64,000 bases of DNA from Lantana camara (GCA_037501455.1 CM074855.1:57605001-57669000); one strand, 5' to 3'; positions 23,600 to 35,484 are shown, counted from the first letter of the stretch. The notes: generated by a model not told the origin, from the sequence alone. Program-made: numbers and translations.

Positions 23600-25484
23600 T
23601 GTAGCACCCCGCACGTAAGGCACCACATCCCCCGCACTAAGACTCAACACGAGTAACGAAATAGATAATCCGCACCCGTATCAAACCCTAGCGAACGGGA
23701 GACAAACATAAAACCTTCCTAAGCCAGGCGGAGCTAGACCCTGCAACGAGTACCAATCCACAATATATAATGCATGGCCAAGCCCAACCACAAACATACA
23801 AACCATAAACGGAATTTGGGCTCTTCAGGCCTCTTTTAAATCATAACAAAACCCAGTAAAAGCAATACAATAATAATTACATAATTATTCAGTTCATAAA
23901 ACTGCAGAATCAAATCGAATATAAATCCAATACATGAATAAGTGCAGAGACTCTCCTAACCTAACTCGACCAACTTAAAGACTCCAAAACCTCCGCCTAG
24001 CTCGAAACTCCAAGGTCGACCTGCACACTAAAGTATTGGGGAGGGAGAGGGTCAGTCTCTAGAAGACTGAGTGAGCAGGAGCGATACATATATATAAAAC
24101 ATGCACACGCAAGTCATAAATCCCGAGCAAGGTTTTAATTGAAATTAGTTCCCATTAAGGGTAAGAAAATAGATAAACAATGCTCGACTTTTACGATTAG
24201 TTCATATTAAATTCATTCCATTCATAAATCATACATAAATATAAGGCTCGGCGAGTGAGCGTGCACAACCTCCATCCAAACTCCGACCGTGTACGACCAT
24301 TATCGTTAATATATTGATTAGGTGATCATGCAATATATCATAATACACGCATACCCTAAATCATGTCCTAAATATATTGTTTGGGCAATCCGATTCCCGG
24401 CCTTCCCGCACAGTGCCTATCAATCGATAATCAATCAGTCAATCATTCATTTCAATCATAAACAAGTTCCAACCTTCTTCCTCCGGGTTGGTGGTGGGTT
24501 TGCAAGGCCCGACCACCCGATCTTTGACCAAAAGGGGTTACATGACTCCCCAGATGGCACTCAGCTCCCTTTCCCCGCCAATCTCCTGACGAGGTCCAGT
24601 ACCGCTGTTTAATAGTGGGACTAGTATATGGGATCCCCGTCAGCCCTTGCTTCCTCGGTTAGCCACATACACTAAGTCCCGGGGCCCGTTCCGTAATAAG
24701 TAATAAATGTGTCTCGCCAAAACATATCAATACATACCTATGATACATACTATAAGAAATCATACCTTACCGTGTAACTCGGCATATGCTATATACGTAC
24801 CTCTCCGTGTCATCCTAATCCATAGCTAGCATGAAGACACACGGTTTGGAGCATAGCCTCATTACAAAACCATTTTTCAAGCTTACATACGCTCATACAT
24901 ATGATTCAGAAGAATTTACTCGATAACTTCGTTTGAAAACCATATATATATATATAATCATAAGGTTTTGGCCAAAGCTTTTCACATAAGGGTTGTAGGG
25001 TTTATTACGTAGCTAAAACGAAAACCACCCTCACCTGAACCGTGATGAAACAAGGATCGAGCACCAAGTGCCTGAACGATCAAAAGCTCTCCACCCTGGA
25101 GATAAACTGTACAAAAGACCACAAGACGTGCTCGTGAGACTCAAGACTCTTAATGAACCATATCTGACGCACGGCAATGAAGTGAATATGATATGAATGC
25201 ATAAATGATCATGTTATATCATAAAAATGTTCATGTGCACGATTAATAAATTTAAAACATATAACCATGCATTCACTCATATATTTCATTCAATTTCATA
25301 AATTCATAATGCATATTAATTAATCTAACATTCAATTAATAAGCATAACACATATAATATTCATATTCACATATAGGGATAAAATAAATAAAACGTTCAA
25401 TCAAAAGTCAGTCGAATAAATACGCGAAATAGAATTCAATTAATTTCAATAATTAAATTAAATCAAACATTAATTAAAATATAT

Positions 25485-25760
25485 AATAAATATATATATA
25501 ATATATATATATATAATCATATATATAATATACAATATATAATATACAATATATAATATAATATAATATATATAAATAACCATATATAATACTAATATAC
25601 AATATCTATGATATATATATATATATATATAGTCACGTACAACACACACACACATGCATGCATATATATTTACATGCAATATATATATATATACTACATC
25701 TATTACACATGCATGCAACACATGCATTCACACACAAATATATATATATACATATATACA
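25485..25760. repeat. (TA)n-rich low-complexity tract in LTR D
   Basis: Long runs of TATATA with short CA/TG interruptions (ACACACACACACATGCATGC). Open frames across it, on both strands, come from the repeat and are not genes. Confidence 0.9.
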
Positions 25761-25921
25761 CAGCCATGCAAGCAAAATAGCACTTCAACCATTCTGCATG
25801 AACTGGAAGCAGCAGCAGTAGCATACACACAGCACATACTTACAGCAATACAGAAAAAAACGCAGACAAAATGGTAGCAGCAGCAGTTCCAGAAAACGCA
25901 GCAAAAGAATCCAGAAAAACG

Positions 25922-26047
25922 GGGTGACACCCCCGTGTCACCCACAAAGCCTGGACCGAGACACCCCCGTGTCTCGGTACAGAAGTTCCAGGCTTTGCTG
26001 CACCCCCGTGCCTCGCCGGAAAGACAGCAATCGACACCCCCGTGTCG
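25922..26047 (-). repeat. Palindrome cluster, ACACCCCCGTGT core (LTR D)
   Basis: The core is constant but the outer arms differ and stay complementary: GGGTGACAC/GTGTCACCC, CCGAGACAC/GTGTCTCGG and CGACAC/GTGTCG, plus a decayed GCACCCCCGTGCC. The arms therefore appear to vary together between units of one cluster. LTR I has the same core. Confidence 0.7.
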
Positions 26048-29000
26048 TGCAACAGCAACTTCCTCAAACAGACAGCAAAATACGCAGGAAAACAGGGCAA
26101 GAAGAGGCAGCCATGTACGAGCAATAAAGGCAACCCAAACATGCAAGAAAAGCTGTAAAAGACTCAGATAAACACACCCTAGAATCCATGAAAGAGACAA
26201 CAAAAGGAAGAAGGAAATCTCAGCAAAATTGACAGCAATTCCGACGTGAGAAAAACAGAGCAACCGCGGAAAAAAAACAGGGCACGACTGAACTCAACCA
26301 CTCCGATTCCATTCAAGTCCAAAAGTCCATCAAATGTGCAGCAAAATATCATATATTCAACACATAATCAGTTCCAAACGAGATCAACAAGGAAGAGAAG
26401 ACATACGTGACCTTCAAGTGAGATTTCTGAAAATTGTCATAAATGATATATCATAAATTCCTCAACAACCACGAAATCAATGATCATAAATGAGATGAGG
26501 GTGTCAAAACAATCATTCTCATGCTTGGAATCGATCAAAACAGTTAAGAATCGAAGAAGATCAAGAATTTGTCCAAAAACCTATAGTTTCGGTAATCAGC
26601 CCAGAAATGAAGAATCCAAGCTCAAAATCATGAATGGAAGGATGAAAATGCTCAGAATTAATCATACAATACAACCCTAAGCTTACCTTGATGATTGGTT
26701 GAAGTTTGGATGAGATTTGAGCTCCAAAATCTCCAAAGCTTGAAGGGTTACGGGACTGGAATTCAGAACAGAAACTTTGGCTGAGTTTTGGGCATTGTGA
26801 GAGGATAATCTCGGTTAGGGCTGGTTATGTCATGGTAGAGGGTTGAGTTAGGGTTTCAAAGAATCCAACCATGGTTAATTTGGTTATGGTTTGTCCAAGA
26901 TATGGCTGAATTAATGCAACAAGGTCAAGTTGATCACCGATTCGTTTTTCGGTTGAAATTCGAAGGTTCAAACGACTTAGGAAAAATGTAAGGCTAGGTT
27001 TACTAAACTCGAATCTTCGTTACGAGTTCAGCGGATTTGACGGAACTCGAATCCGAGTTCCCGAGCTCAAGATATTAAATTCGGAACCAAGGGTACGCTA
27101 AGTGCTCGTTAGCTCCCGTTTTGGTTCCTCAATTGAAATTAAATTCGTTAATCTATCAATTGAATTTAAAAACATAAATTGAGCATAAAATCATGTTCAT
27201 AACACATATATGTACGACATATTACAAACTCGTGGCAATTTGATATCATATCATATAAGAACGAAGCACAAAATAAACGAACCAACTTAATCATGCAATT
27301 CATGCACAATGTATAAAATTCCCATGCACAATTATTTTTCATGCATAAATATATTTTTTCAACGTATAAATATATATATATATAGTTTATAAACATGCAT
27401 GCAAAAATAGTTTGTAAATATATTATGCATGCATTAATATTTTCATGCATACGTACCTTACAACACATATACATTTACATTACATAACTATATTTAATAT
27501 TAGTATTATTAAAATAAAATAATTAACATTAATCATTAAATTAACAATAATTAAAGAAATATATATATATTTATGTATATATATACTTAATATACGAAAT
27601 ATTTGAAATAATATTGAATTAAAATAAAATTATAACGATTCATAATAAAATTAAATATGAAACACATAAAAACAATTAATCACATAATTAAATAATTAAA
27701 TTGCGCAATTTAGAAGCAATTAAGGCATATTAATAAATTTGAAAAACCGGGGCGTTACATACACCAACCATCTTCTAGTTAGAATTACTCTATTAAAGAG
27801 GATCAGGAATTTCGATAAAAGACCAAAGATAGAGTTTAATTTGAGAAGGCGAAATTCTTAAGGAGTAGAGCATGGCCGAGAGATAAACTTAAATATAAGG
27901 TTATGCTCGGAGAAGTATTTTAGTAGAAACGATGAAAATGTAAGTCTTCGTAGGCATGGAAACCCTAATGGTAGAGATGGGAAAAGAATAAGATGGTCTA
28001 TCAGTCTAAGACCTTCAAAGTGGAGATAAATTTTCCTGAGAAAACACCAAGACATATAAGGCTCCCGATCTCTTGTTAGGAAACAAGTACAAGCTCAACC
28101 TTCCAAGCTTGAAATGATTGGTTCTCTACACAATCGTATCTCGGGTTCTGAGGATGATGGAAATATGGGGGAACTTCTACTGGACTTTTATATCTGTTCT
28201 GAGGAAAGGAAGTTAAATCGGACCATCATGTCTCGTTAATGATGACCATGGAGATTATTTCAAATAAATATAAAAAGGATTTGGACAACACAACAAAATA
28301 AAACATTGCTAAATCAGTCATCTGTTTCCATGATGGTTTAAAGGGAATTGGAGAGGAAGGGAATTAGAAAGGGTTAACCGTTGAAGGGCTTGAATTACAC
28401 CTCAAGAATTAGAAAGGAAGTTTTCCCTTCGATTAGGAATTTGAGTGGGCCAAAATTAAATATACGCTTAATGGCTCCAAGGGGATGTAAGGATAAGGAA
28501 AATATCCATGAAGAGATTAATCCGAAAATTTTGGGAACCGATGATTACAACCCAGTTTGCAAAGAACTCGTTAAGCAGGTTGTGATCGTTAATTAAAAAG
28601 GTTATTCGAATTTCAAGAGCTTCACTAAATTGCAAAAGGAGACATGAACCGTAAGGAAGACTGATTTGAAATTTGGAGACATGGGATAAAACTTGTTTTG
28701 GAAGGGTGAGTTGATTAGGTCAGGGTCAACACACAACCGAGAAATAGAAGATGGTAAGAAGGGGTAAGAATCAGAGTGGAATCAAGAATAGGACCAATCG
28801 AGAGTCTTATCAGTTTCTTAGGTGGACATGTTGAAGATATTAAAAACAAGCCAAGAGTCGAGTTAGCTTTTGGGTTCGGACCATATCTTGTGACCATGGA
28901 AGCCTTAGCTTCAAATTCGTTTCCACGGTGAACGGTATATCAGACATTCATGACATATGTATACACGCATTGTTAATTCAAATAATTTTGATAACATGTG

Positions 29001-29137
29001 CTTTAATCACCTGGGGTGTTAACTACTTTTGTATGATCGACGTTAGATGTATGTGACAATTATTACCTGGCTTTGTGTGATTGTTTTGATTACAAGTTGC
29101 CATGTCTGAATGTTTTGATGTCTTCTTCATGTTGTTC

Positions 29138-29188
29138 TAGAGACGGGATTCTCTCTCCTTGTTGCTTGTGAGACACGGGGTTCTCTCA
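29138..29188 (+). repeat. Hairpin pair before A's polypurine tract
   Basis: GAGACGGGATTCTCTC and GAGACACGGGGTTCTCTC are two hairpins of the same kind as the arrays in C and G, about 60 bp upstream of the LTR. Confidence 0.65.
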
Positions 29189-29230
29189 TTATTTAATTCC
29201 TGGCGAACAGTTAATCCAAGGACGGATTCT

Positions 29231-29246
29231 TTTAAGGGGGAGAGAT
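29231..29246 (+). promoter_or_regulatory. Polypurine tract of element A
   Basis: TTTAAGGGGGAGAGAT immediately precedes the LTR start TGTAATGCCCC. It would prime plus-strand synthesis. Confidence 0.8.
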
Positions 29247-30057
29247 TGTAATGCCCCGGCTTTTCAGTCGTATTGTATGACGTTTGTGTTTACGTAATTG
29301 CGCGTTTAAATTATTTAATCATGTAATTAATTGTTTATTATAATTATAATTTTAATTAACCTTTTTAATTATATTTATTTCATTTTACTTTAATGAACAT
29401 TTAAAATGGAATTTAATTTCATAATTGAATTATGAAGTTTAAATAATTTTTGAATGTTATGCACTTAAGTATTTTGAACGCGTGTCGTTTCTATCTGATT
29501 TGATTCCGAATTTGGAGAAATTTTAGTATGTTGTAGATATATGTGTTATGAACTTGTCTATGTGCTTGATTCATGTTTTTGATCTTGGTTGGTGTGTTAA
29601 CGAATTTTATTTTGGGAACGACACTAAGTCGGGGGCTAAAGAACATTCGGTGCACCTCTAGTTCTGGACGGAGTATCTTGAGCTAGGGAATTCGGATTCG
29701 AATTCCGGAAGAGGTTTTAGACTCCTAACGAAGAACGGAAAGCAACGAACCTATATTCATATTTTTCTAAGACCGTTTGAACCCCCGTTTTTCACCCGCA
29801 ACGCGCCTCGTGTGACAGATTCGCCACATTTTACCATTTTGGCCATAACTTGTTCAATCTTTGACCAATTCAAGTGATTCTTGGCCCCACCTTTCCCTCA
29901 TTTAAGCCTCTTTCTCCCATTTACCACGTCATTTCATTTTTAGCAGAGAGAATGGAGAAAAATAGCTGTCAATCGAGAGGAAGAAGGAAGGGAGAAGTAC
30001 TATTCCATTTTTTATTTCCAAGCTCGTTTCTCATCCTATTCAGCTCAAATTTGAAAG

Positions 30058-30787
30058 GTAAGTCCGGATTTGTATTCTCCATCTTATCCTCTTTGTTTAA
30101 CTCCTGGTTTACTGAATTACATGATCATTTGGGCATTCTATGGCTAGATTGATGAATAGTAAGGTTATGAATATATTTGATGATTTCTTGCCAATTCTTG
30201 AACCATTTCTTAGTTTTAAGTTATTTCCTTGATCCTTAGGCCCCCTTCTATGATTATTTGAAGCCAAAATTCATGATAAGTTACTGAAAATTAAATCTCC
30301 ATTAATGGAGTTGAATGAAACTTAGGGGTAAAGATGGTGATGAATGTCTTACCTTTGATCTTGTTTCTTCCTTGTTTGTGGAATGTTAACTGCTGTTTTA
30401 TGTTTATTTTTGCTCTCTCTTCTTGCATTAACCTTGCCTAGAAGTGCTGTTGTTGCTGCATGGTTGTGGAGAAGAAAAATAGGGCTGGAGTGCAGATTTC
30501 GTGACTGCTGCAAGGAGTCGCGGCCGCGACCGTTGTCAGGCAGTTTTGGGTCACAGTCGCGACTGGTTTTTGGCCTACCTTCGACCTGTAACAGTGATGG
30601 AGGCTTCTGCTGGAGCTGGTCGTGACCGTGACTCCTTTGGGCTTGATTTGGGTCGCCCCTGCGACCTTGTTTTTGGACAATTTCGACCCTAGCTAATTGC
30701 TGCTACGTGATTTGCTTCTTTCTTGTTTTAATCATGCAAACCTTGCTCATATGTGTTTATTATATTCCTAAGTTGATGTATTTCATG

Positions 30788-30836
<49 letters not shown>

Positions 30837-32278
30837 CAAGTAATATGTGTATGTAATGAGAATATAATATAAATAACGCATGCATGTAGTTTGTGTACGT
30901 AATATATATTATATAATCCATGCATGAATTATGAGAATGAAGTATGATTTTAATGCATGCATGTAGTGTACATAAATATTAACTATTGATTATTATTTTT
31001 AATTTATATTTATAATAATAGGTCGATGAATAATATATCATGAATTGTTTACCCTATATGAAATTATGGAAATAAATTGATACCATTTCATTTTCATATT
31101 TATGTAAATAACTTGGATGAGTTTGTTTTGTCTAATTCCCAATTTAAGTTTATTATGCTATGTGTTTGAGGTTATTACATGGAGTTTATGGCTCGAGTTG
31201 AATTGATTCGTGAAAAATTATAGAACGAATAAATGTGAAACCTTCAAATGTTGAACGTACTTGAACATATTGAGTGAATTGCTTGATTTCACGACTTCCC
31301 AATGTCATTTTACTTCTTATGCATCTCATATCATGTTCATTGCATGCCGTGCGTCAAACTTGGGTCATTTGGAGTCTTGAGTCTCACGCTTGCACTGTGT
31401 CATTTTGTACAGTTTTCTCCAAGGCGTAGACATGCCGGGACCTACTCCCAAGTCTTCTTTTCTTCTTGGTATTGTTCGGTAAGGTGTAACAGGTGGGAGT
31501 TTCTTCTATTAGGTCAACAATGGCCCGATATACCTCTACGTGTAAGTTTTAAGCCAAAATATATATATAATTATATCGAGTCATTTAAAAAGTAGTCATT
31601 GATTTCACGTTAAAGCCCTTTTTTTTAGTATTGAATCCCTAACCTAATGTTTTGGCGAGATCAGTGACCATATTATTATTGAGGCCTGGGACAAGTGTAC
31701 GTGGCTATCCGGGGATGCTCGGGCTGACGGGGATCTCCTTACATTAGTCCCACCAAAAATCATAGAGTCCGGAACTCGCTAGGAGATTAGTGAGGAAAGG
31801 AAGCTGAGCGCCTTTGGGGAACTCATGAACCCTCTTTGGTCAATGAATGAGTGGGTCGGGTCTTGCTAACCCGTCCACCGCCCGGAGGAAAAAGGTGTAA
31901 GTGTATTGAATGATCGCATGAATGATTGGATGAATGAACGATTGAATGATTGTGACTGAATGAATGATTGTGTGATCACTAATGAATGAATAAATGCACA
32001 CACGAGGTGGAGGTTGGAGAAGTCGCCCTCTCGCTGGGCTCACGTAATGACCTCATGAATGTAAGGGATAAACGAAATTAATGTAGTAATCCCGGGAGTG
32101 TTTTCTTTGTTTTCACCCACTTAGGAAATGTTTAAAAAAAAAAACAAACCTCCTACGGGATTATGACTTGCACATGGCTGTGCGCTTTAATTCTCGTAAT
32201 AGTATTATATTAAATTCTGTTTTATACCCACCAGTCTCCTATAGACTAAACCCGGCTTTGTTTTCAGTTCTTTTGCAG
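30058..32278 (+). other. Candidate LTR intron (A 3' LTR)
   Basis: Donor GAAAG|GTAAGT; 3' end with the hairpin AGTCTCCTATAGACT, a T-rich tract and CTTTTGCAG|G followed by GCTAGGCGGGA. The matching donor in A's 5' LTR (5905) has lost its GT, so only this copy keeps both splice-like ends. Confidence 0.5.
30517..30666 (+). repeat. Palindrome cluster, GTCGCGGCCGCGAC type (A 3' LTR)
   Basis: A perfect 14-base palindrome GTCGCGGCCGCGAC (30517-30530), then CACAGTCGCGACTGG, GGTCGTGACCGTGACT and GGTCGCCCCTGCGACC. Compared with the 5' LTR copy, several units differ by C/T or G/A at CpG. Confidence 0.6.
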
Positions 32279-33133
32279 GTTTGGATTGCTAGGCGGGAGT
32301 TCGGGCCTATCGAGTCTTGTAATCTTGTTCGAGTCACACCATCGCATATTGTAATTGATTATATTACCATGAATCGTATTTATTTTAGGCCACTGAATCG
32401 GGACAGGCTTCTAGGGATAGATTGAACCCGTATTTATGATTGTGTTTTTGAATTATGTATATGTTGGAATCTCGGGACTAGGTAACTATGTTAGTTGAAC
32501 CCATCTCTATGATTGATATAATTTTGAATATATGTTCCGCTTCTGCAATTGCATTTATCTTTTTGGAATTGTTTATGTGACACCCCGACTTCTCGACTGT
32601 ACTGGTACGCGCACCACGCGTGAGAGGTTTGAGGATTAGGCTTATTTAATTCCTTTTATTGATTTAATTGTGTGATTTAAACCTTTCTTTAACGATTTCT
32701 TTTCGTGGTTTATGTTATTTAATTTTCCGAGCATACCTAAGTGTTTAATTATTTGGTATTTGTAAGAATTTTACTTAATTGTCTTTAATTGCCCTCTTGG
32801 AAATGTTTGGTACTTGATTGATAATTTGATGAGAATTGATTTGTCATATATATAACATTTCATACTTAATCGCATATATTTAAATTCTTGAGGGACTAAG
32901 TGGCAATTTCCCTTCCTCTACACTTACATATATCGATATATACACCTATACACACACATTTCATTTCTTCTACATCCCTTCACACAAGAGCAAGAGCATT
33001 CCATTCTCCCCTTTCTTCCCTTCAAGTTCAAACCACCAAGAGACAAGGAAGACCAAAATTTCCTCCTTTTTATCCAAGGTTTAAGCTCCAAGACCCATCT
33101 TCATCCATTCTCTTCATTCCATCCATCATCAAG

Positions 33134-35085
33134 GTAAGAGCATGTGTATATATGTTTTGAAACTTGTACTAAATCTAGGGCTTTTTGGTTTATGGTTGTC
33201 CTAAGTGTATATGGTGCATGAGAGTTGATTTAGGGAATGTTTTGGTGCAATTATACCTTGGCTTGGATGAGTTAAAGCATGAGTGAACACATTTCAGATT
33301 TAAGGGTTTTGTTTTGAACTTTGTTGGATTCATACATGTTTCCTTGGATGTTTCCTTGAATTAAATGATGCCTAGTTGAGATATTATGATTGTATTCATG
33401 TTGTTTGATGTTTTGGGTGCTTGTGGTTGAGGTTTGGGATGATTTGGGGGTTTGGTTTTCTTCTCCCGCGAGCTTCCCCTGTTTTTCTATGTTTTTGCTG
33501 TTCTGCAGGACTACCCGGCCTGGTAGTTTTTGCCCACAAAAGTACCAGGGCGGGTAGTTTGTTACAGAAGGTTTTCTGCACCTGCTGTCCCCGGCCGGGT
33601 AAATTTCTACCTTGTTTTTTATCGGGCCTGTTACTCCCTCTTCCGAACTCCGATTGACCTGATTTTTGAATAGTTGGAAACCTATTGAAGTATAGAACAA
33701 CGTCCAATTGGAATCATATCAATATATTTTGTCATTTGTGACATATAGTCAATTATTTTTGGTGTCGCCACTTCGCCGGAAATCTGCTTTCACCCAACTT
33801 TAAGCTTACCCCATTTTCTCCTCGCTTTGAACCAAATTTCGTGCCATATATCATATTAAAGTTCTATGTGTCTAGTTTCATTACCAAGAAACAAAACTCA
33901 ATTCCATTTCCTCAAACTCAAGATATTCCAGTTTTACTACAGCTTGTCCGTTATGGAAATCTGTCAACTTTCGCCCAATTTCACTCGGGAGCTCTTTTTG
34001 TGTTTTCATTTCCTTTTTCTCGCATGTTTCCATCTCCAAACTTGTTTATAACTCATTATTTATTGATTATATTCTTATACTTGTTCTTATATGCATTTGT
34101 ATCACTTGAATGACATGAATTAGTTTCACAAATTTCATGTGCGCCTTGTTAGACATTTAAATGTTATATTATGCATTAAATGGTGCACTTGAACATGTCA
34201 TTAATATAATATGATTTCATATTCATGCCTTATGTATTTAATTCACTTGTCGTGCGTCATACCTGGTTCATATTGAGTCGAGTTTCACTCGTGTCTTGTT
34301 TCCTTTGTCCAGAGAGTTCTCAGGAGGACGTTGAGCACGTCGAGCAGGGTTTGAGGAGTCCTCGTTCTTCTATTTTTGTCCGGTACATGTGAGGAATTTT
34401 TAGGATATAATATAAACCCTACAACCCTCTTATATGTTGATTTGGCCAAAACTTATATTATACTTATATCTTGGTTTCAAATGAACAAATGATTTTGGAA
34501 AATGAAACCAATCTTGATCCTGTCCTGTTTTGGCGAGACTGTTACACTTCCTGGGGCCCAGGGACTTATGTATTGAGAGAACTGGGAAAGCATAGGCTGA
34601 CGGCTATCTCTTGCATAAGTCCCAACCAAACTCGGACTACCCTGACATTCACCAGGAGGTTTGGTGAATCGAAGGGGCTCCCGATCAATGGGAATCATGT
34701 ACCCATTGATCATCCTGTCCTGGGTGGTGAGGGTTAGCTACCCGAACCACCAAACCGGAGGAAAAAGGGTACTTGTGCACTTGAAACTGATTCTGTAACA
34801 AACTGAAACTTAAAATATTGCATGATCACTTAACAACTACCCGGTACACTAAAGGAGTAAGGTTGCAGATTGCTCACTCGTCGAGCCACTGATCACTTGT
34901 CCTGAATTTAATTTGATAGTTGTAATTCCATACAATGATAAGCTGTGTTTTACTTACCTTCTTAAAAACCTTGTATGGAATTATGGCTTACATGAACTTT
35001 ATCGCTTTCTATATTATATATATGTCTTTCACTCAGTCTTGTAGAGACTGACCCTTCCCTTCTTTGTCCCTCAGGTCCCTTGCAG
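33134..35085 (+). other. Candidate LTR intron (E 5' LTR), 1952 bp
   Basis: Donor ATCAAG|GTAAGAG is near the plant consensus. The 3' end is CAGTCTTGTAGAGACTG (hairpin), GACTGACCC (branch-like CTGAC), a CT-rich tract, and two possible acceptors, CTCAG and CTTGCAG|G. The second is followed by the block conserved in all families (GCTAGGCGGG). The 3' LTR has the same interval, also 1952 bp, at 47442-49393. Splicing here would remove two-thirds of the LTR from a gag-pol leader. Confidence 0.55.
33511..33601 (+). repeat. Palindrome cluster, CTACCCGGCCGGGTAG type (E 5' LTR)
   Basis: Units CTACCCGGCCTGGTAG, TACCAGGGCGGGTAG and CCCCGGCCGGGTAA. The 3' LTR copy (47819-47909) has the perfect 16-base CTACCCGGCCGGGTAG, so this copy shows a change inside a GC palindrome. 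The core resembles that of element C. Confidence 0.6.
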
Positions 35086-35471
35086 GTGTAGCTAGGCGGG
35101 AAATTGCTTTATTTATTGTAATTTTGTGTCTAGCTCGTGTCACACGGTTGTTGTACCACACACTCATAGTACCTCTTGTTATGTATGTTTTTTGTGAGGC
35201 CTTGAGGGCCAAATACTTTCACTTGTGAATTATGTAAGCTCTTGATGAGTGATCCTGTTGTTATGAACTACTGGTTTATATTTATGGTTTATACTCTTGT
35301 TTCTGTCGCTTGGTTGCATCGATTATTTGGTACAGGGTTAGCCCGCCTAGCTAGGGTCCGTGTCATGTCCCCGTTCGCTAGGATTGGGTTTGCGTGCGGA
35401 CTATATTCGTATATGAGCTTGGTCTTAGTACGGGGGATGTGGGGCCCACGCTAGGGCGTCACATCCTAAGG

Positions 35472-35484
35472 TGGTATCAGAGCC
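35472..35484 (+). promoter_or_regulatory. Primer-binding site of element E
   Basis: TGGTATCAGAGCC, eight bases after the 5' LTR, is the perfect initiator tRNA-Met type site. Confidence 0.95.

Larger units (their letters stand above)
24021..26686 (-). other. Candidate LTR intron (solo LTR D)
   Basis: In element sense: donor ATCAAG|GTAAGC, and 3' hairpin CAGTCTTCTAGAGACTG with embedded CTGAC, then CCCTCTCCCTCCCC, GTGTGCAG|G and GAGCTAGGCGG. Length about 2.67 kb, extended mainly by the (TA)n tract. Confidence 0.5.
23600..27759 (-). mobile_element. Solo LTR D
   Basis: A 4160-bp LTR with plus-strand ends TGTAGCACCCC and GGGGCGTTACA and an exact duplication TACAC (23595-23599 and 27760-27764). 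There is no internal region or second LTR. In element sense: U3 block with GGGAACTCGGATTCGAGTTCC (about 27015-27110), donor CAAG|GTAAGC (G at 26686), palindrome cluster (25922-26047), a long (TA)n-rich tract (about 25485-25760), the stem GGGACTTAGTGTATG/ATATACTAGTCCC (24617-24680), and acceptor GTGTGCAG|G (24021). It is the same family as LTR I at the right edge. Confidence 0.92.
27760..29246 (+). mobile_element. Element A internal region, part 3 with 3' signals
   Basis: The end of A's internal region after solo LTR D (first five bases are the duplicated TACAC). No gag or pol frame is seen. Near 28840-28960 it matches, in reverse complement, G's internal region at about 57440-57546 (AGCCAAGAGTCGAG, and CCACGGTGAACGGTA). 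It ends with hairpins (29138-29188) and a polypurine tract. Confidence 0.75.
32576..35463 (+). mobile_element. 5' LTR of element E
   Basis: Begins TGTGACACCCCG and ends GGGCGTCACA. Contents: TATA-like ATATATACACC (about 32935) and a CA/CT-rich start region, donor at 33134, palindromes 33511-33601, the perfect stem GGGACTTATG (34561-34570) / CATAAGTCCC (34614-34623) around GCTGACGG, and acceptor at 35085 followed by GCTAGGCGGGA. The promoter should lie in the first 400 bp. Confidence 0.95.

Noticed and set aside
25703..26263. 186-codon minus-strand open frame
   Set aside because: It runs through the (TA)n tract and the palindrome cluster of solo LTR D; the composition is cysteine/leucine-rich from the repeats and it has no domain.
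28381..28596. 71-codon frame in A's internal region
   Set aside because: No gag or pol likeness, and no frame continues on either side; treated as chance.
33272..33700. 142- and 103-codon frames opposite E's 5' LTR
   Set aside because: They are antisense to the palindrome region, differ between the two LTRs and show no protein motif.
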